DNA of 64,000 nucleotides, taken from Chitinophagales bacterium. GTDB lineage: Bacteria; Bacteroidota; Bacteroidia; Chitinophagales; CAIODY01. How positions within the stretch are numbered: the first letter of the stretch is position 1; every line of letters begins with the position of its first letter. A model generated the notes under the pieces. That model was not told the DNA's origin. It did no database searches and saw only the letters and a program-made list of their open reading frames with translations. The translations under genes and the position numbers were made by a program. This document shows positions 15,519 to 25,018 of the stretch, piece after piece. Where the stretch lies: the NCBI GenBank assembly GCA_947449695.1, contig CANFST010000002.1, forward strand, positions 1-64,000, written 5' to 3'.

Positions 15519-18254
15519 TTATTTTAGTTTGTAAGAGAGTGTGATGTTTGGAATTAACCCCATGTAATGCACTGGTGTTTCAACTACTTTGCCGTCAACA
15601 ATTTGATAATTCATGTACCACACATTTTTTCGTGCATACAAATTGAAAATTGAAAAACCTATGCTGCCGTTGTTACCATTTTTAAATTTGAAATTATAGG
15701 TAGCAGCAATGTCTAACCTATGATAATCGGGTAAACGCTTTCCGTTTTTTTCAGAAACTGTGATGTAATCTTTTGTTGACCCATCTAACAATGAAACAGT
15801 GTAACCGCCTTCGGGTGCTGTGAAAGGTTTGCCTGTGGCGTAAATCCACGACAAACTAAAATCCCAATCTTTCCATTTGTACATGTGGACTGTTTTAAAT
15901 TCATGCTTCACATCATTGCTTGCATAAAAATAGTTGTTGCCATACACGTTAAATTGATTCATCGCTTCTGCCAATGTATAAGCAATCCAACCATTATATT
16001 TTCCTTCTTTTTTCTGCAATAAAAAATCAATTCCACGAGTGTAACCTTTACCCGTATAAAAATATTCGTTGTAAGAAATTGTGCCGATAGAAGGAGTGAA
16101 ACGCAGGGTATATTCAGATAACCCTGTCATCTCTTTGTAATAACTTTCTACATCAAACAACCATTTTCTATTTTCATAACTTGCTCCTAAAACATATTGA
16201 GTGGAAACAGCAATAGGAATTTTTTTATCGTCAGACAATAACCAAAAATCACGACTGCCTTGTAGAATATCTTCTTTAATTACACGTTTGGCGAATTGAT
16301 AGTAAGTGCCATAGGATGATTTCAATTTAATTTTGTCGGTGATGTTGTAGCTTATATTCAATCGTGGTTCGGTGTAGAATTTTTGAGTAACATCAAAATA
16401 TGTGTAGCGCAGACCTGGAAGAATTTCTAATTTACTGTGAAAGAGTTTGATTCTGTCTTGTAGATAATTGGCTATGGTGTTGCCGTTGCTATTTTTATCA
16501 ATGATGGTGCTGGTATCATTTTGAGAATAAGTGTACTTAATTTTATTGTGTGTAGCCGCAACACCAAACTCAATTGAATTGGAGTTGATAGGCTTGTATT
16601 CAAAATCAGTTTTTGCGGTGTAATCATCTAAATTATTGTTTTCTAAAGTGCCGTTTTTTATATCGTGTGAATTGCCTGAAGCATCTGTGAAACTACCACT
16701 GGTGCTGTTATCACGATTGCTGAAATAATTGGAATAGCTTAACAAAGTATTGCTGTAAAATTTTTTGTGCCACTGTCTGCTCCATTTTAAACTACCGCCT
16801 ATGTTACCCCATTTCGTCAAATCAGTTTGGTTAATACTAAACCCACCTCCACCGCCTCCTCCAGGAGGACCAAAACCGTTTGAACTTGGTTCAATGGAAT
16901 TATCCAACTTGTCTTTTCCATCATAAAAACTCAAAGCAACTACATCTTTTTTAGTGGGCTTATAAGTAAATTTAGCATTCATGTCATAGAAAAACGAAGT
17001 AACTTTATTGGTGGCATTACTGTTTGCAAACCTTCCTCCTCCTTGAGTTGTGGTTTGTGAGGTGCTTTTGCTATATTTATTGAAAATGACATCATACAAC
17101 AAGCCTTGATAACTTCTTCGGTAAGAAAAAAATGTTGTAATTTTTTTTCCGATGGGTGCTTCAACAAATGCATTCAAACTCATCAAACTTAAATCTACGC
17201 CACCATTGAAATATTTTTTGTTGCCTTCTTTGCCTGTTATATCAACTACACTGCTCAACCTGCCGCCAAACTTACTTTCAAAACTTCCTTTGTATAAATC
17301 AACGCTTTTTATTGCATTGCTGTTAAAGGCACTGTAGAAGCCAAACAGATGCTCGACATTATAAACCGTGAAGCCATCATACAACACCAATACTTGGTCT
17401 GGTGTACCACCTCTTACATATAACCCTGCCGAATTTTCATTGGCTGCACTCACACCTGGCATGAGTTGGTATGCTCTGAAAATGTCTTTCTCTCCTACAT
17501 TTGGAAGGGTTGCAATTTTTTCAGGCGTTAATTTTATCATGCTTGTTTTTTCATTGAGCTTAAATGTTTCTACTTGCTTTGCAGAAATTTTAACGGTCTG
17601 TAAAGTTTTTGTGGAAGGAGAAAGTTCAATCAATTTTCCGTCTAACTTTTCAGTAGGCGATAAACACCAATGATAAGTTTCACAACCTAAATAAGTGAAG
17701 AAGATAATCGAAGTATCAGATGGAACATTTGTCAAAGTGAAACCACCATCAACATTGGTGTAAACGCCTATCGTTGTGCCGCTGATACCTAACGTAACAT
17801 AAGGCAAAGGTTCGCCATTCCTGATGTCCACCACTTTGCCAGTTACATTAAACTTGAATCTGGTTGGTTGCCCGTGATACCTTTCAACAACTTGCACCGC
17901 ATTTTCATTTTCGTTTTCATCTCTGCCAATTACACAAATTTCTCCTGCTTTGTTGATGTAAAATTTTGATTGCGTTCGTTTGCAAATTGTTTTCAGCACC
18001 TCGGATAATTTTGTTTCCCTAAACTCTTCCTCCAATTCATATTTTTCCAATCGGTCTTGCTGATATTTTATTTTGAGTTTGTAATCATTTGCAATTTCAT
18101 CAAGCACCCTATCGGTTGAGGAATAAGCAAACTTATCCATGGTTCTTTCTAATTTTACTTCTGTTTTTTGCTTTAGCGATAAGGTGTCTTGCGCTTGTGT
18201 TTTGAAAGTAAAAAAGAACAATAGGAAAACGACAATGAACTTTATTGATGACAT
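15519..18254 (-). CDS. TonB-dependent receptor with N-terminal STN domain
   Basis: After a signal peptide (MSSIKFIVVFLLFFF, cut near TQAQ) comes an STN domain (RVLDEIANDYKLKIKY, LSEVLKTICKRTQSKFYI), then a carboxypeptidase-regulatory domain (GKVVDIRNGEPLPYV), a plug with AYQLMPGVSAANE and GLYVRGGTPDQVLVLYDG, and a barrel. A Gly-rich stretch lies in one barrel loop near 16850. Frames extend to 18362 and 18305. I chose 18254 because the signal peptide starts there and because the shared upstream element then lies 66 bases away, exactly as for the preceding gene. An STN domain often marks receptors that signal as well as transport. Confidence 0.85.
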   Translation of the reverse strand: MSSIKFIVVFLLFFFTFKTQAQDTLSLKQKTEVKLERTMDKFAYSSTDRVLDEIANDYKLKIKYQQDRLEKYELEEEFRETKLSEVLKTICKRTQSKFYINKAGEICVIGRDENENENAVQVVERYHGQPTRFKFNVTGKVVDIRNGEPLPYVTLGISGTTIGVYTNVDGGFTLTNVPSDTSIIFFTYLGCETYHWCLSPTEKLDGKLIELSPSTKTLQTVKISAKQVETFKLNEKTSMIKLTPEKIATLPNVGEKDIFRAYQLMPGVSAANENSAGLYVRGGTPDQVLVLYDGFTVYNVEHLFGFYSAFNSNAIKSVDLYKGSFESKFGGRLSSVVDITGKEGNKKYFNGGVDLSLMSLNAFVEAPIGKKITTFFSYRRSYQGLLYDVIFNKYSKSTSQTTTQGGGRFANSNATNKVTSFFYDMNAKFTYKPTKKDVVALSFYDGKDKLDNSIEPSSNGFGPPGGGGGGGFSINQTDLTKWGNIGGSLKWSRQWHKKFYSNTLLSYSNYFSNRDNSTSGSFTDASGNSHDIKNGTLENNNLDDYTAKTDFEYKPINSNSIEFGVAATHNKIKYTYSQNDTSTIIDKNSNGNTIANYLQDRIKLFHSKLEILPGLRYTYFDVTQKFYTEPRLNISYNITDKIKLKSSYGTYYQFAKRVIKEDILQGSRDFWLLSDDKKIPIAVSTQYVLGASYENRKWLFDVESYYKEMTGLSEYTLRFTPSIGTISYNEYFYTGKGYTRGIDFLLQKKEGKYNGWIAYTLAEAMNQFNVYGNNYFYASNDVKHEFKTVHMYKWKDWDFSLSWIYATGKPFTAPEGGYTVSLLDGSTKDYITVSEKNGKRLPDYHRLDIAATYNFKFKNGNNGSIGFSIFNLYARKNVWYMNYQIVDGKVVETPVHYMGLIPNITLSYKLK

Positions 18255-18319
18255 TGAGAATGTTTTGGTGAATGATGAACATGTATTGTTTCTGAATATT
18301 TTCATTTGGGTATGGAGAA

Positions 18320-18348
18320 TAGGTGTTTGAGTTGTATTTATCGGAGAA
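18320..18348 (-). promoter_or_regulatory. Bipartite element upstream of the STN-TonB receptor
   Basis: TAGGTGT (18320-18326) and TTATCGGAGAA (18338-18348) as read on the plus strand, with starts 18 bases apart. The same pair at the same spacing occurs at 19287 and 21162. It lies 66 bases upstream of the chosen start. It could be a LytTR operator or an alternative-sigma promoter. Confidence 0.6.
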
Positions 18349-19221
18349 TCATCTTTTCGCAATCAAAATCTTTTGCCAAAATGTTTTTGCAGAAATTTTT
18401 ATTTTTGGAATGAAAGCACCTTGACCATTCATGTTTGGTGGAGGAGGCATTTGTCCGCCACCACCAAATCCACCGCCATCGCCTCCCATTGGCGGAGCAC
18501 CACCACCCATCGGAGGCATTCCACCACCAGGCATTTGTGGTTCTTCCATTTCCATTACGTTGATTTCAAAACCTAAACCAATTGGCTTTGTAAAATCAGC
18601 TATGTTGAAAGCATTTAAAGGAATTGCAAACTCACAAATCAATGCATGGAAATCATCCCAATCATAAAATGCTTTGATTGGGTTGCGTTGTTCGTTCAAA
18701 ACAAATTCGCCATTCGGAATATTTTGAAAGCCTACAACTTCCAATTTTTCTTTTGTTGCATCTGTTTTTGATAAACGCTGAATTTGGCTACTGTCAGGCA
18801 TTTCAAAATTTATCGGTTGTTCAGTTCTTCTTGCTCCGAAGTTTTTTGGATGAGGCATCTCATCATGTTTTGAGAAATCAGGCATTGGCTTTTCAACTGG
18901 AATCTTCACATAATTCAATTCATTTCGTTTCCCTTTTTCATCAATAAAAATTTTCAAACCCGAATGCATGAATTGCATTTGTTGGTCAGCATCAAAAATT
19001 TTGACACACACAAATAAGTATTGCTGATTGTTTGCAAAGCCATATTGAATTTTTGTTTCGCTGTTGTAATAATTCAATAAAGAATCCCACTCGGTTGATT
19101 TACCGTCAACCTGAATGGTACTGATAAAATGTGAGGGATGTTTTTTGGCTGCTTGTAATACCGATGAATAAAGGATTGTAAGACTTATTGCAAATGCAAT
19201 CCAATTTTTGTTGCGTATCAT
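18349..19221 (-). CDS. Exported protein with CBM9/DOMON-like domain and Gly/Met/Pro-rich tail
   Basis: The protein (290 residues from 19221) has a signal peptide (WIAFAISLTILYSSVLQAA) followed by a beta-sandwich stretch, STIQVDGKSTEWDSLLNYY through GLKIFIDEKGK, that resembles carbohydrate-binding family 9-like domains. A Gly/Met/Pro-rich tract (about residues 230-270, repeats of MGGG and GGGMPPMGG) precedes the end. Several Met-Pro and His residues (KPMPDFSKHDEMPHP) suggest metal or hydrophobic ligand contact. The frame extends to 19263, but 19221 begins the signal peptide and puts the shared upstream element at 66 bases. The ligand is unknown. Confidence 0.65.
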   Translation of the reverse strand: MIRNKNWIAFAISLTILYSSVLQAAKKHPSHFISTIQVDGKSTEWDSLLNYYNSETKIQYGFANNQQYLFVCVKIFDADQQMQFMHSGLKIFIDEKGKRNELNYVKIPVEKPMPDFSKHDEMPHPKNFGARRTEQPINFEMPDSSQIQRLSKTDATKEKLEVVGFQNIPNGEFVLNEQRNPIKAFYDWDDFHALICEFAIPLNAFNIADFTKPIGLGFEINVMEMEEPQMPGGGMPPMGGGAPPMGGDGGGFGGGGQMPPPPNMNGQGAFIPKIKISAKTFWQKILIAKR

Positions 19222-19286
19222 TTTTGAAATTGTTTTGAATAACGAACGCAAACTTATCGGCAATATTTATTCTGCCAGTAATGAAA

Positions 19287-19315
19287 TAGGTGTATAGGTT
19301 AAGATTATCGGAAAA
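19287..19315 (-). promoter_or_regulatory. Bipartite element upstream of the CBM9-like gene
   Basis: TAGGTGT (19287-19293) and TTATCGGAAAA (19305-19315) on the plus strand, with starts 18 bases apart, as at 18320 and 21162. It is in the 3' flank of the response-regulator gene and 66 bases upstream of the start at 19221. Confidence 0.6.
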
Positions 19316-19324
19316 GCAAAAATT

Positions 19325-20032
19325 TTATTTGCTCTTCATCCATTGTTGGATGCTTTCTATGTAAGTGTCGCCAATGCTGACTTCCATATTAGAGAGAATA
19401 ATTTTTTTGTTGCGAATGCTTTTTATTTTTTGAATAGGCACAATAAAACTTCGATGAACTCTTTTAAACTGACCTTCGGGGAGCTTATCCAGCATGGCTT
19501 TCATGCTGCTCAATGAAAGAACTGGAAATTTGGAATTGCTCAAAAATATTTTTACATAATCGTCCATGCCTTCAATGAATTCAATCTCACTGCAATTAAT
19601 TTTGACCATAGCATAATCAGATTTGATAAAAATAAAATCATCAGTTACTTGATTTTTGCTTTCTTGTTGACGCAACGAATACAGCTCTAATGCCTTGTTT
19701 ACTGACTTTTCAAAACGAGTAAATGAAATAGGTTTCAACAAATAATCTACCACATCTAATTCATAACCATCTAAAGCATACTCACTAAAAGCTGTCGTAA
19801 AAATTACTAATGGTTTTATTTGCAAAGATTTAATCAGTTCAATGCCGCTTACATCAGGCATTTGAATGTCTAAAAAAAGCAAGTCGATTTTTTTATGATT
19901 GTGAATGAATTCCACAGCTGCAATGGCATCAGAAAATGAAGTGATGTATTTTAAGGCTGGGATTTTTTCCAAATGATTTTTAATGACTTCAATCGCTAAA
20001 GGTTCATCATCAACAATAAGACAATTCATCAT
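19325..20032 (-). CDS. LytTR-family response regulator
   Basis: The 235-residue regulator has a receiver domain (MMNCLIVDDEPLAIEVI, phospho-acceptor Asp in LLFLDIQMPD, Lys in DYLLKPISF) and a C-terminal LytTR DNA-binding domain (FIFIKSDYAMVKIN, RVHRSFIVPIQKIKSI). LytTR proteins bind direct repeats and activate nearby genes. Its start overlaps the end of the kinase gene by four bases (ATGA). It is the candidate reader of the three bipartite elements found in this operon. Confidence 0.9.
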   Translation of the reverse strand: MMNCLIVDDEPLAIEVIKNHLEKIPALKYITSFSDAIAAVEFIHNHKKIDLLFLDIQMPDVSGIELIKSLQIKPLVIFTTAFSEYALDGYELDVVDYLLKPISFTRFEKSVNKALELYSLRQQESKNQVTDDFIFIKSDYAMVKINCSEIEFIEGMDDYVKIFLSNSKFPVLSLSSMKAMLDKLPEGQFKRVHRSFIVPIQKIKSIRNKKIILSNMEVSIGDTYIESIQQWMKSK

Positions 20033-21120
20033 AGTGTTAGATTTAGTGTTACTTCAAAAGTGGTTTCTGTTTGATTGATTTTTAATTGATGCAAATTGTT
20101 GTATAAATGTTGCAACCGTTGTTTGGTATTGGTTATGCCAATACCAGATGTTTCTTTCGATTCATTTTTGTTTTTGAAAACATTGTTCTTAACTTGTAAA
20201 CTCAATGTGTTTGAATTGACTGAAACATATACTTCAATCATTGATTTTTCATGATAGCTGACACCATATTTAAAAGCATTTTCAACAAATGGCATCAATA
20301 ACAACGGGGCAATGAAATGATGATTTTCGTTTTCAATGATTTCTAATTTCACTTCTAAATTGTTGCCCATTCTTATTTTCTGCAACTCAACGAAATGTCG
20401 TAAATAATCCAACTCCTTATGTAACGGCACTTTGTCGTGTTGTGCATCGTCAATAACATACCGCATCAAGTTGCTTAATTTGATGACGGCTTCGGCTGTC
20501 ATATCACTTTTGCTCAATGCTAATGAATAAATGCTGTTTAAAGTATTGAATAAGAAATGTGGATTGATTTGAGATTTCAATAATGATAATTCAGTGTTCA
20601 GTCTTTCTGCTTCAATTTCTTTCGAACGCTTTTCAGACTGCAACCATTCGCTTGTAATTTGAATGGCTGTGCTTAATAACCAAATGACGGCAAACAATAA
20701 CAACGATTGATAAAAGTCAATGAACCCGATATGATGTTGTAGTGGTTTCATTTTCATCATTTCGTTTGGCATCGGCATTCCTTGCATGTTCGGAAAATTT
20801 GGCGGACGATGAAAATTCATTTCAGGCATTGGCAAGGAAATAATAATCAAATTAAATCCTAACAGCATTACCACAATGATTACTGCATACCAGAAAAATT
20901 TTTTTTGAAAAAATAACTTTGGGATAAACAAATAAGAGTTGAGGTAAAAAAAAGCAATCGACAAAACATTCAGCACACCAAATTTGATAAGGATAAAATT
21001 GCTGAAAGCAGTTTCATTAGTATCGTTGAAATGTGGCTTTGGTAGAAACAAAAATGGCAATGACAGAAACAAAGCCCATGCAACCACATGAATAAGAATC
21101 TTTAAAAATTTTGAACTCAT
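20029..21120 (-). CDS. LytS/YehU-type sensor histidine kinase with Met/Pro-rich loop
   Basis: The 363-residue kinase has four hydrophobic segments in its first 160 residues, then the His_kinase motif QINPHFLFNTLNSIY, and an HATPase domain with PLLLMPFVENAFKYGV and SGIGITNTKQRLQHLY. Between membrane segments 3 and 4 lies a loop with many Met, Pro and His residues (MPMPNEMMKMKPLQHH), which may sense a metal or other ligand outside the membrane. It overlaps the response-regulator gene by four bases, so they form a two-component pair. Confidence 0.9.
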   Translation of the reverse strand: MSSKFLKILIHVVAWALFLSLPFLFLPKPHFNDTNETAFSNFILIKFGVLNVLSIAFFYLNSYLFIPKLFFQKKFFWYAVIIVVMLLGFNLIIISLPMPEMNFHRPPNFPNMQGMPMPNEMMKMKPLQHHIGFIDFYQSLLLFAVIWLLSTAIQITSEWLQSEKRSKEIEAERLNTELSLLKSQINPHFLFNTLNSIYSLALSKSDMTAEAVIKLSNLMRYVIDDAQHDKVPLHKELDYLRHFVELQKIRMGNNLEVKLEIIENENHHFIAPLLLMPFVENAFKYGVSYHEKSMIEVYVSVNSNTLSLQVKNNVFKNKNESKETSGIGITNTKQRLQHLYNNLHQLKINQTETTFEVTLNLTL

Positions 21121-21161
21121 TGAGTAAAATTAATTTTCAATGAAACGATTCTTTTACAAAT

Positions 21162-21191
21162 TAGGTATATCGAAGAAGTTTATCGGAGAAG
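21162..21191 (-). promoter_or_regulatory. Bipartite element upstream of the LytS kinase
   Basis: TAGGTAT (21162-21168) and TTATCGGAGAAG (21180-21191) on the plus strand, starts 18 bases apart. Here TATCGAAGAAG also repeats as TATCGGAGAAG 13 bases on. It lies 42 bases from the kinase start and matches the elements at 18320 and 19287. Confidence 0.6.
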
Positions 21192-21256
21192 GATTTAGAA
21201 CTAACGTGGAATACAATGAACGGGTTTGTTTGTAATCAAATGGAAAATAGACTTCC

Positions 21257-22615
<1,359 letters not shown>

Positions 22616-22631
22616 CTATTTGTTAGGAATG

Positions 22632-23315
22632 TCAATATGCCTTCTTTGAGATAAAATTATCTAATGGGTAGGTTCTTAATAGCAGCTCCAGATATATTTT
22701 AAAACCTACAAATAAAATCAGCACGGGATATGGGTTGCCAAAGACAAGCCATCCGCCAACCCAAATCACCACAAACTGCACAAAAAGACGTGGGAAAGGT
22801 TCAAATAGTAGCTGGGTCATGCTGCATTTCGTGTAGGCACCGGTAACAATAAAATCGTTCATAAAACCGTAAAGGACATTGCTTGCAAAAGTGCCAAGCG
22901 CTATAGTATAAGAGCCCTGCCCCAATAAACTGTAAAGCCCATAAAACAGGTTGCCATCATCAAAGAAAACCTGCAACATCAGCAATGCCGAACCGAAATA
23001 AAAAATAATGAAAATTCCAATCATGATAAAATCAAAAGCTGACCTTTGCATTTTCTCATCTGAGCCATAATTTTGTAAACTGTAATTTTGTACTCTGTAT
23101 CTATGCACCACAAGCATTTTTATAACACCAAAAATGCCTAATACAATAGTTTCCAGGGCATAGTATATATAAACACTCTCGGGTTTCCATCCGGCAAATG
23201 CAACGCCCATTATCGGATACAGGTTCCAGAGAATTATTAGTATTGAACCCCTATCTAATTTCGGCCGATAGGAAACCGGATTTTTAATTTCTTCCATTTT
23301 ATTAATTTTGAACAA
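22632..23315 (-). CDS. DUF6498-like membrane protein, copy 1
   Basis: The 227-residue protein has five to six transmembrane segments and the pattern SILIILWNLYPIMGVAFAGW then YYALETIVLGIFGVIKML, characteristic of DUF6498 proteins of unknown function. It is paralogous to the next upstream gene, sharing GWKPES, YALET, LLLRTYPL-type endings and EPFPRLFVQFVVI / EPYPRVFIQQFVVI. The likely start may be the second methionine (MEEIKNP, 23297). Confidence 0.7.
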   Translation of the reverse strand: MFKINKMEEIKNPVSYRPKLDRGSILIILWNLYPIMGVAFAGWKPESVYIYYALETIVLGIFGVIKMLVVHRYRVQNYSLQNYGSDEKMQRSAFDFIMIGIFIIFYFGSALLMLQVFFDDGNLFYGLYSLLGQGSYTIALGTFASNVLYGFMNDFIVTGAYTKCSMTQLLFEPFPRLFVQFVVIWVGGWLVFGNPYPVLILFVGFKIYLELLLRTYPLDNFISKKAY

Positions 23316-23341
23316 ATGCTTCCTTAATCATTTTGCTACTA

Positions 23342-23998
23342 CTATTTTTTTTGCATTTTGCCTACCTGCTCTTTAAGGAGACTAGCTAATGGGTACTTTC
23401 TTAAAAGTAAGTCAAGGTATATTTTAAGGGCGACAAAAACAATTAATACGGGATAGCCATTACCAGTTAAGTTGAAAATAGAGTAGCCCAATATCACCAC
23501 AAACTGCTGAATAAATACTCGTGGATAAGGCTCAAACATTTGCAGATTTAAACTGCGCTTGGTGTATTCACGAGAAAGCATAAAATCGTTTACAAAACTG
23601 AAAACATTGTTCAACACAAAAGCGCCAAGGGCAAGGTTATAAGAACGCTGAGCAAGAATAGCGGCAAGTTCTGCGTCTGGGTCTTTCTGAAAACAAAAGG
23701 AAAGCTGGAAAATTACAAAAACGAAATAATGAATAATAAAAAACGGAATCATTCCCCAACCGTTGTCAACGGTTTCATTGTCTTTACGCGACCAAGCTGA
23801 ATAGTAAATAGCTATCATTTTAAAAACATTGAATACGCCTACTATGACAGTCTCCAGTGCATAACAGATAAAAACACTCTCGGGTTTCCATCCGCCAAAT
23901 ACAACGCCCACAAACGGAAACAGATTCCAGATTATAACCGGCAAATCATGCCTGTTCAACTTGGGTAGGAACCAAAAAGTAGTTTGCTTTTGTTTCAT
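23342..23998 (-). CDS. DUF6498-like membrane protein, copy 2
   Basis: The 218-residue tandem paralogue of the 22632 protein has the same membrane layout: LPVIIWNLFPFVGVVFGGW, then CYALETVIVGVFNVFKM, and near the end FVALKIYLDLLLRKYPLA. Divergence between the copies suggests an old duplication. Its start overlaps the stop of the WG-repeat gene (23995-23998, ATGA), so the three genes form one transcript. Function is unknown. Confidence 0.7.
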   Translation of the reverse strand: MKQKQTTFWFLPKLNRHDLPVIIWNLFPFVGVVFGGWKPESVFICYALETVIVGVFNVFKMIAIYYSAWSRKDNETVDNGWGMIPFFIIHYFVFVIFQLSFCFQKDPDAELAAILAQRSYNLALGAFVLNNVFSFVNDFMLSREYTKRSLNLQMFEPYPRVFIQQFVVILGYSIFNLTGNGYPVLIVFVALKIYLDLLLRKYPLASLLKEQVGKMQKK

Positions 23999-24966
23999 TC
24001 GGCAATTGGTTTAGGCGCCGCTGTTTTGTTACCAGCCTTGTTGATGTATTCCCAATGCGCACTCTGCCATAAGCTATGTTCGCCGTTAAATTCTGCTCTA
24101 CAATCCATGTTTACTTGTGCTACTCCGTTTTTAAATGGATAAGCACAACTATATTTTGGTTCTATTATTATTTCTCCAGTGGCATAATCGGCATAACCTA
24201 TTTTATTGTTGATGATTATTCTGAAAAGTCCATCCGATGGTTCATCTGGTGCATTATCAAAAGAGTAAACTTTGTATAAAATATCACCTTGCCTATCAAT
24301 AGCCACCATTTCCGAATCGCCATTTACCACTATGCCATAGGTTCTAATTGTATCGGTAAAACATTTTGAGTATTTCATTTCTGTAATTATGGTATCACCA
24401 TCTTGATTTACATAACCACATTGTTGTGTACTATTGTTGCAAACTTTAATTAAATAGGATTTTTTATATGCTCTTCTGTTAATTGAATCGGTAACCATAG
24501 TAACTATAATCACCATAGCATACATCAGCACTACTAATATGACAAGGAAAGCAATTAATTGCAACAGCACTTCCCAAATGCTTGGCTTTTCGATTTGCTG
24601 TGGTAAAAAATAATGCAGAAAAAGAAGTTGGGCAAAACTGCCAATTACCCAAAGATAAAAGGGTTGAAAGCTGAAGGGATTTCCGACACTGCCCCAAAAC
24701 AAACCCATGACGCAAAACCAAATTAATGCAACAACAATTGCTAGTGCTACTAATGACAAAAATAGATTGGTAGCTTTTACAAAATATAATATTGTGCTGC
24801 TGAAAATGCCAAGTGCCAATGCTAAGGGTAAAGTCCAAAAGAAAAACGCTTTTGTATCGCCGCTTTGATACCAATTGTTGAGGGCTAAAACAACAACCGA
24901 AATGAAAACAAAACATAGCAAGTTGATAAGAATGCTAAGGCACTTGATGATAATTGGGTGTTTCAT
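23995..24966 (-). CDS. Membrane protein with C-terminal WG repeats
   Basis: The 323-residue protein has about five hydrophobic segments in its first 165 residues, then a soluble domain with WG-type beta repeats (CGYVNQDGDTIITEMKYS, MVAIDRQGDILYKVY, KIGYADYATGEIIIEPKY, WEYINKAGNKT). WG repeats are common in Bacteroidota and often bind or sense something outside the membrane. It is the first gene of the 24966-22632 operon. Why a WG domain is tied to DUF6498 proteins is unknown. Confidence 0.65.
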   Translation of the reverse strand: MKHPIIIKCLSILINLLCFVFISVVVLALNNWYQSGDTKAFFFWTLPLALALGIFSSTILYFVKATNLFLSLVALAIVVALIWFCVMGLFWGSVGNPFSFQPFYLWVIGSFAQLLFLHYFLPQQIEKPSIWEVLLQLIAFLVILVVLMYAMVIIVTMVTDSINRRAYKKSYLIKVCNNSTQQCGYVNQDGDTIITEMKYSKCFTDTIRTYGIVVNGDSEMVAIDRQGDILYKVYSFDNAPDEPSDGLFRIIINNKIGYADYATGEIIIEPKYSCAYPFKNGVAQVNMDCRAEFNGEHSLWQSAHWEYINKAGNKTAAPKPIAE

Positions 24967-25018
24967 TTTTTTATCCTAATTTGGGTTACACAATAATTCC
25001 AAAAATTTTGTTCTGTTA

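Noticed and set aside
18255-18362. Longer N-terminus for the STN-TonB receptor
   Set aside because: The extra 36 residues precede an excellent signal peptide and would place the regulatory element in or at the start of the coding region.
18373-18947. Plus-strand Pro- and His-rich frames opposite the Gly-rich protein
   Set aside because: They are the antisense of Gly/Pro-rich codons; the minus-strand frame has a signal peptide and domain pattern.
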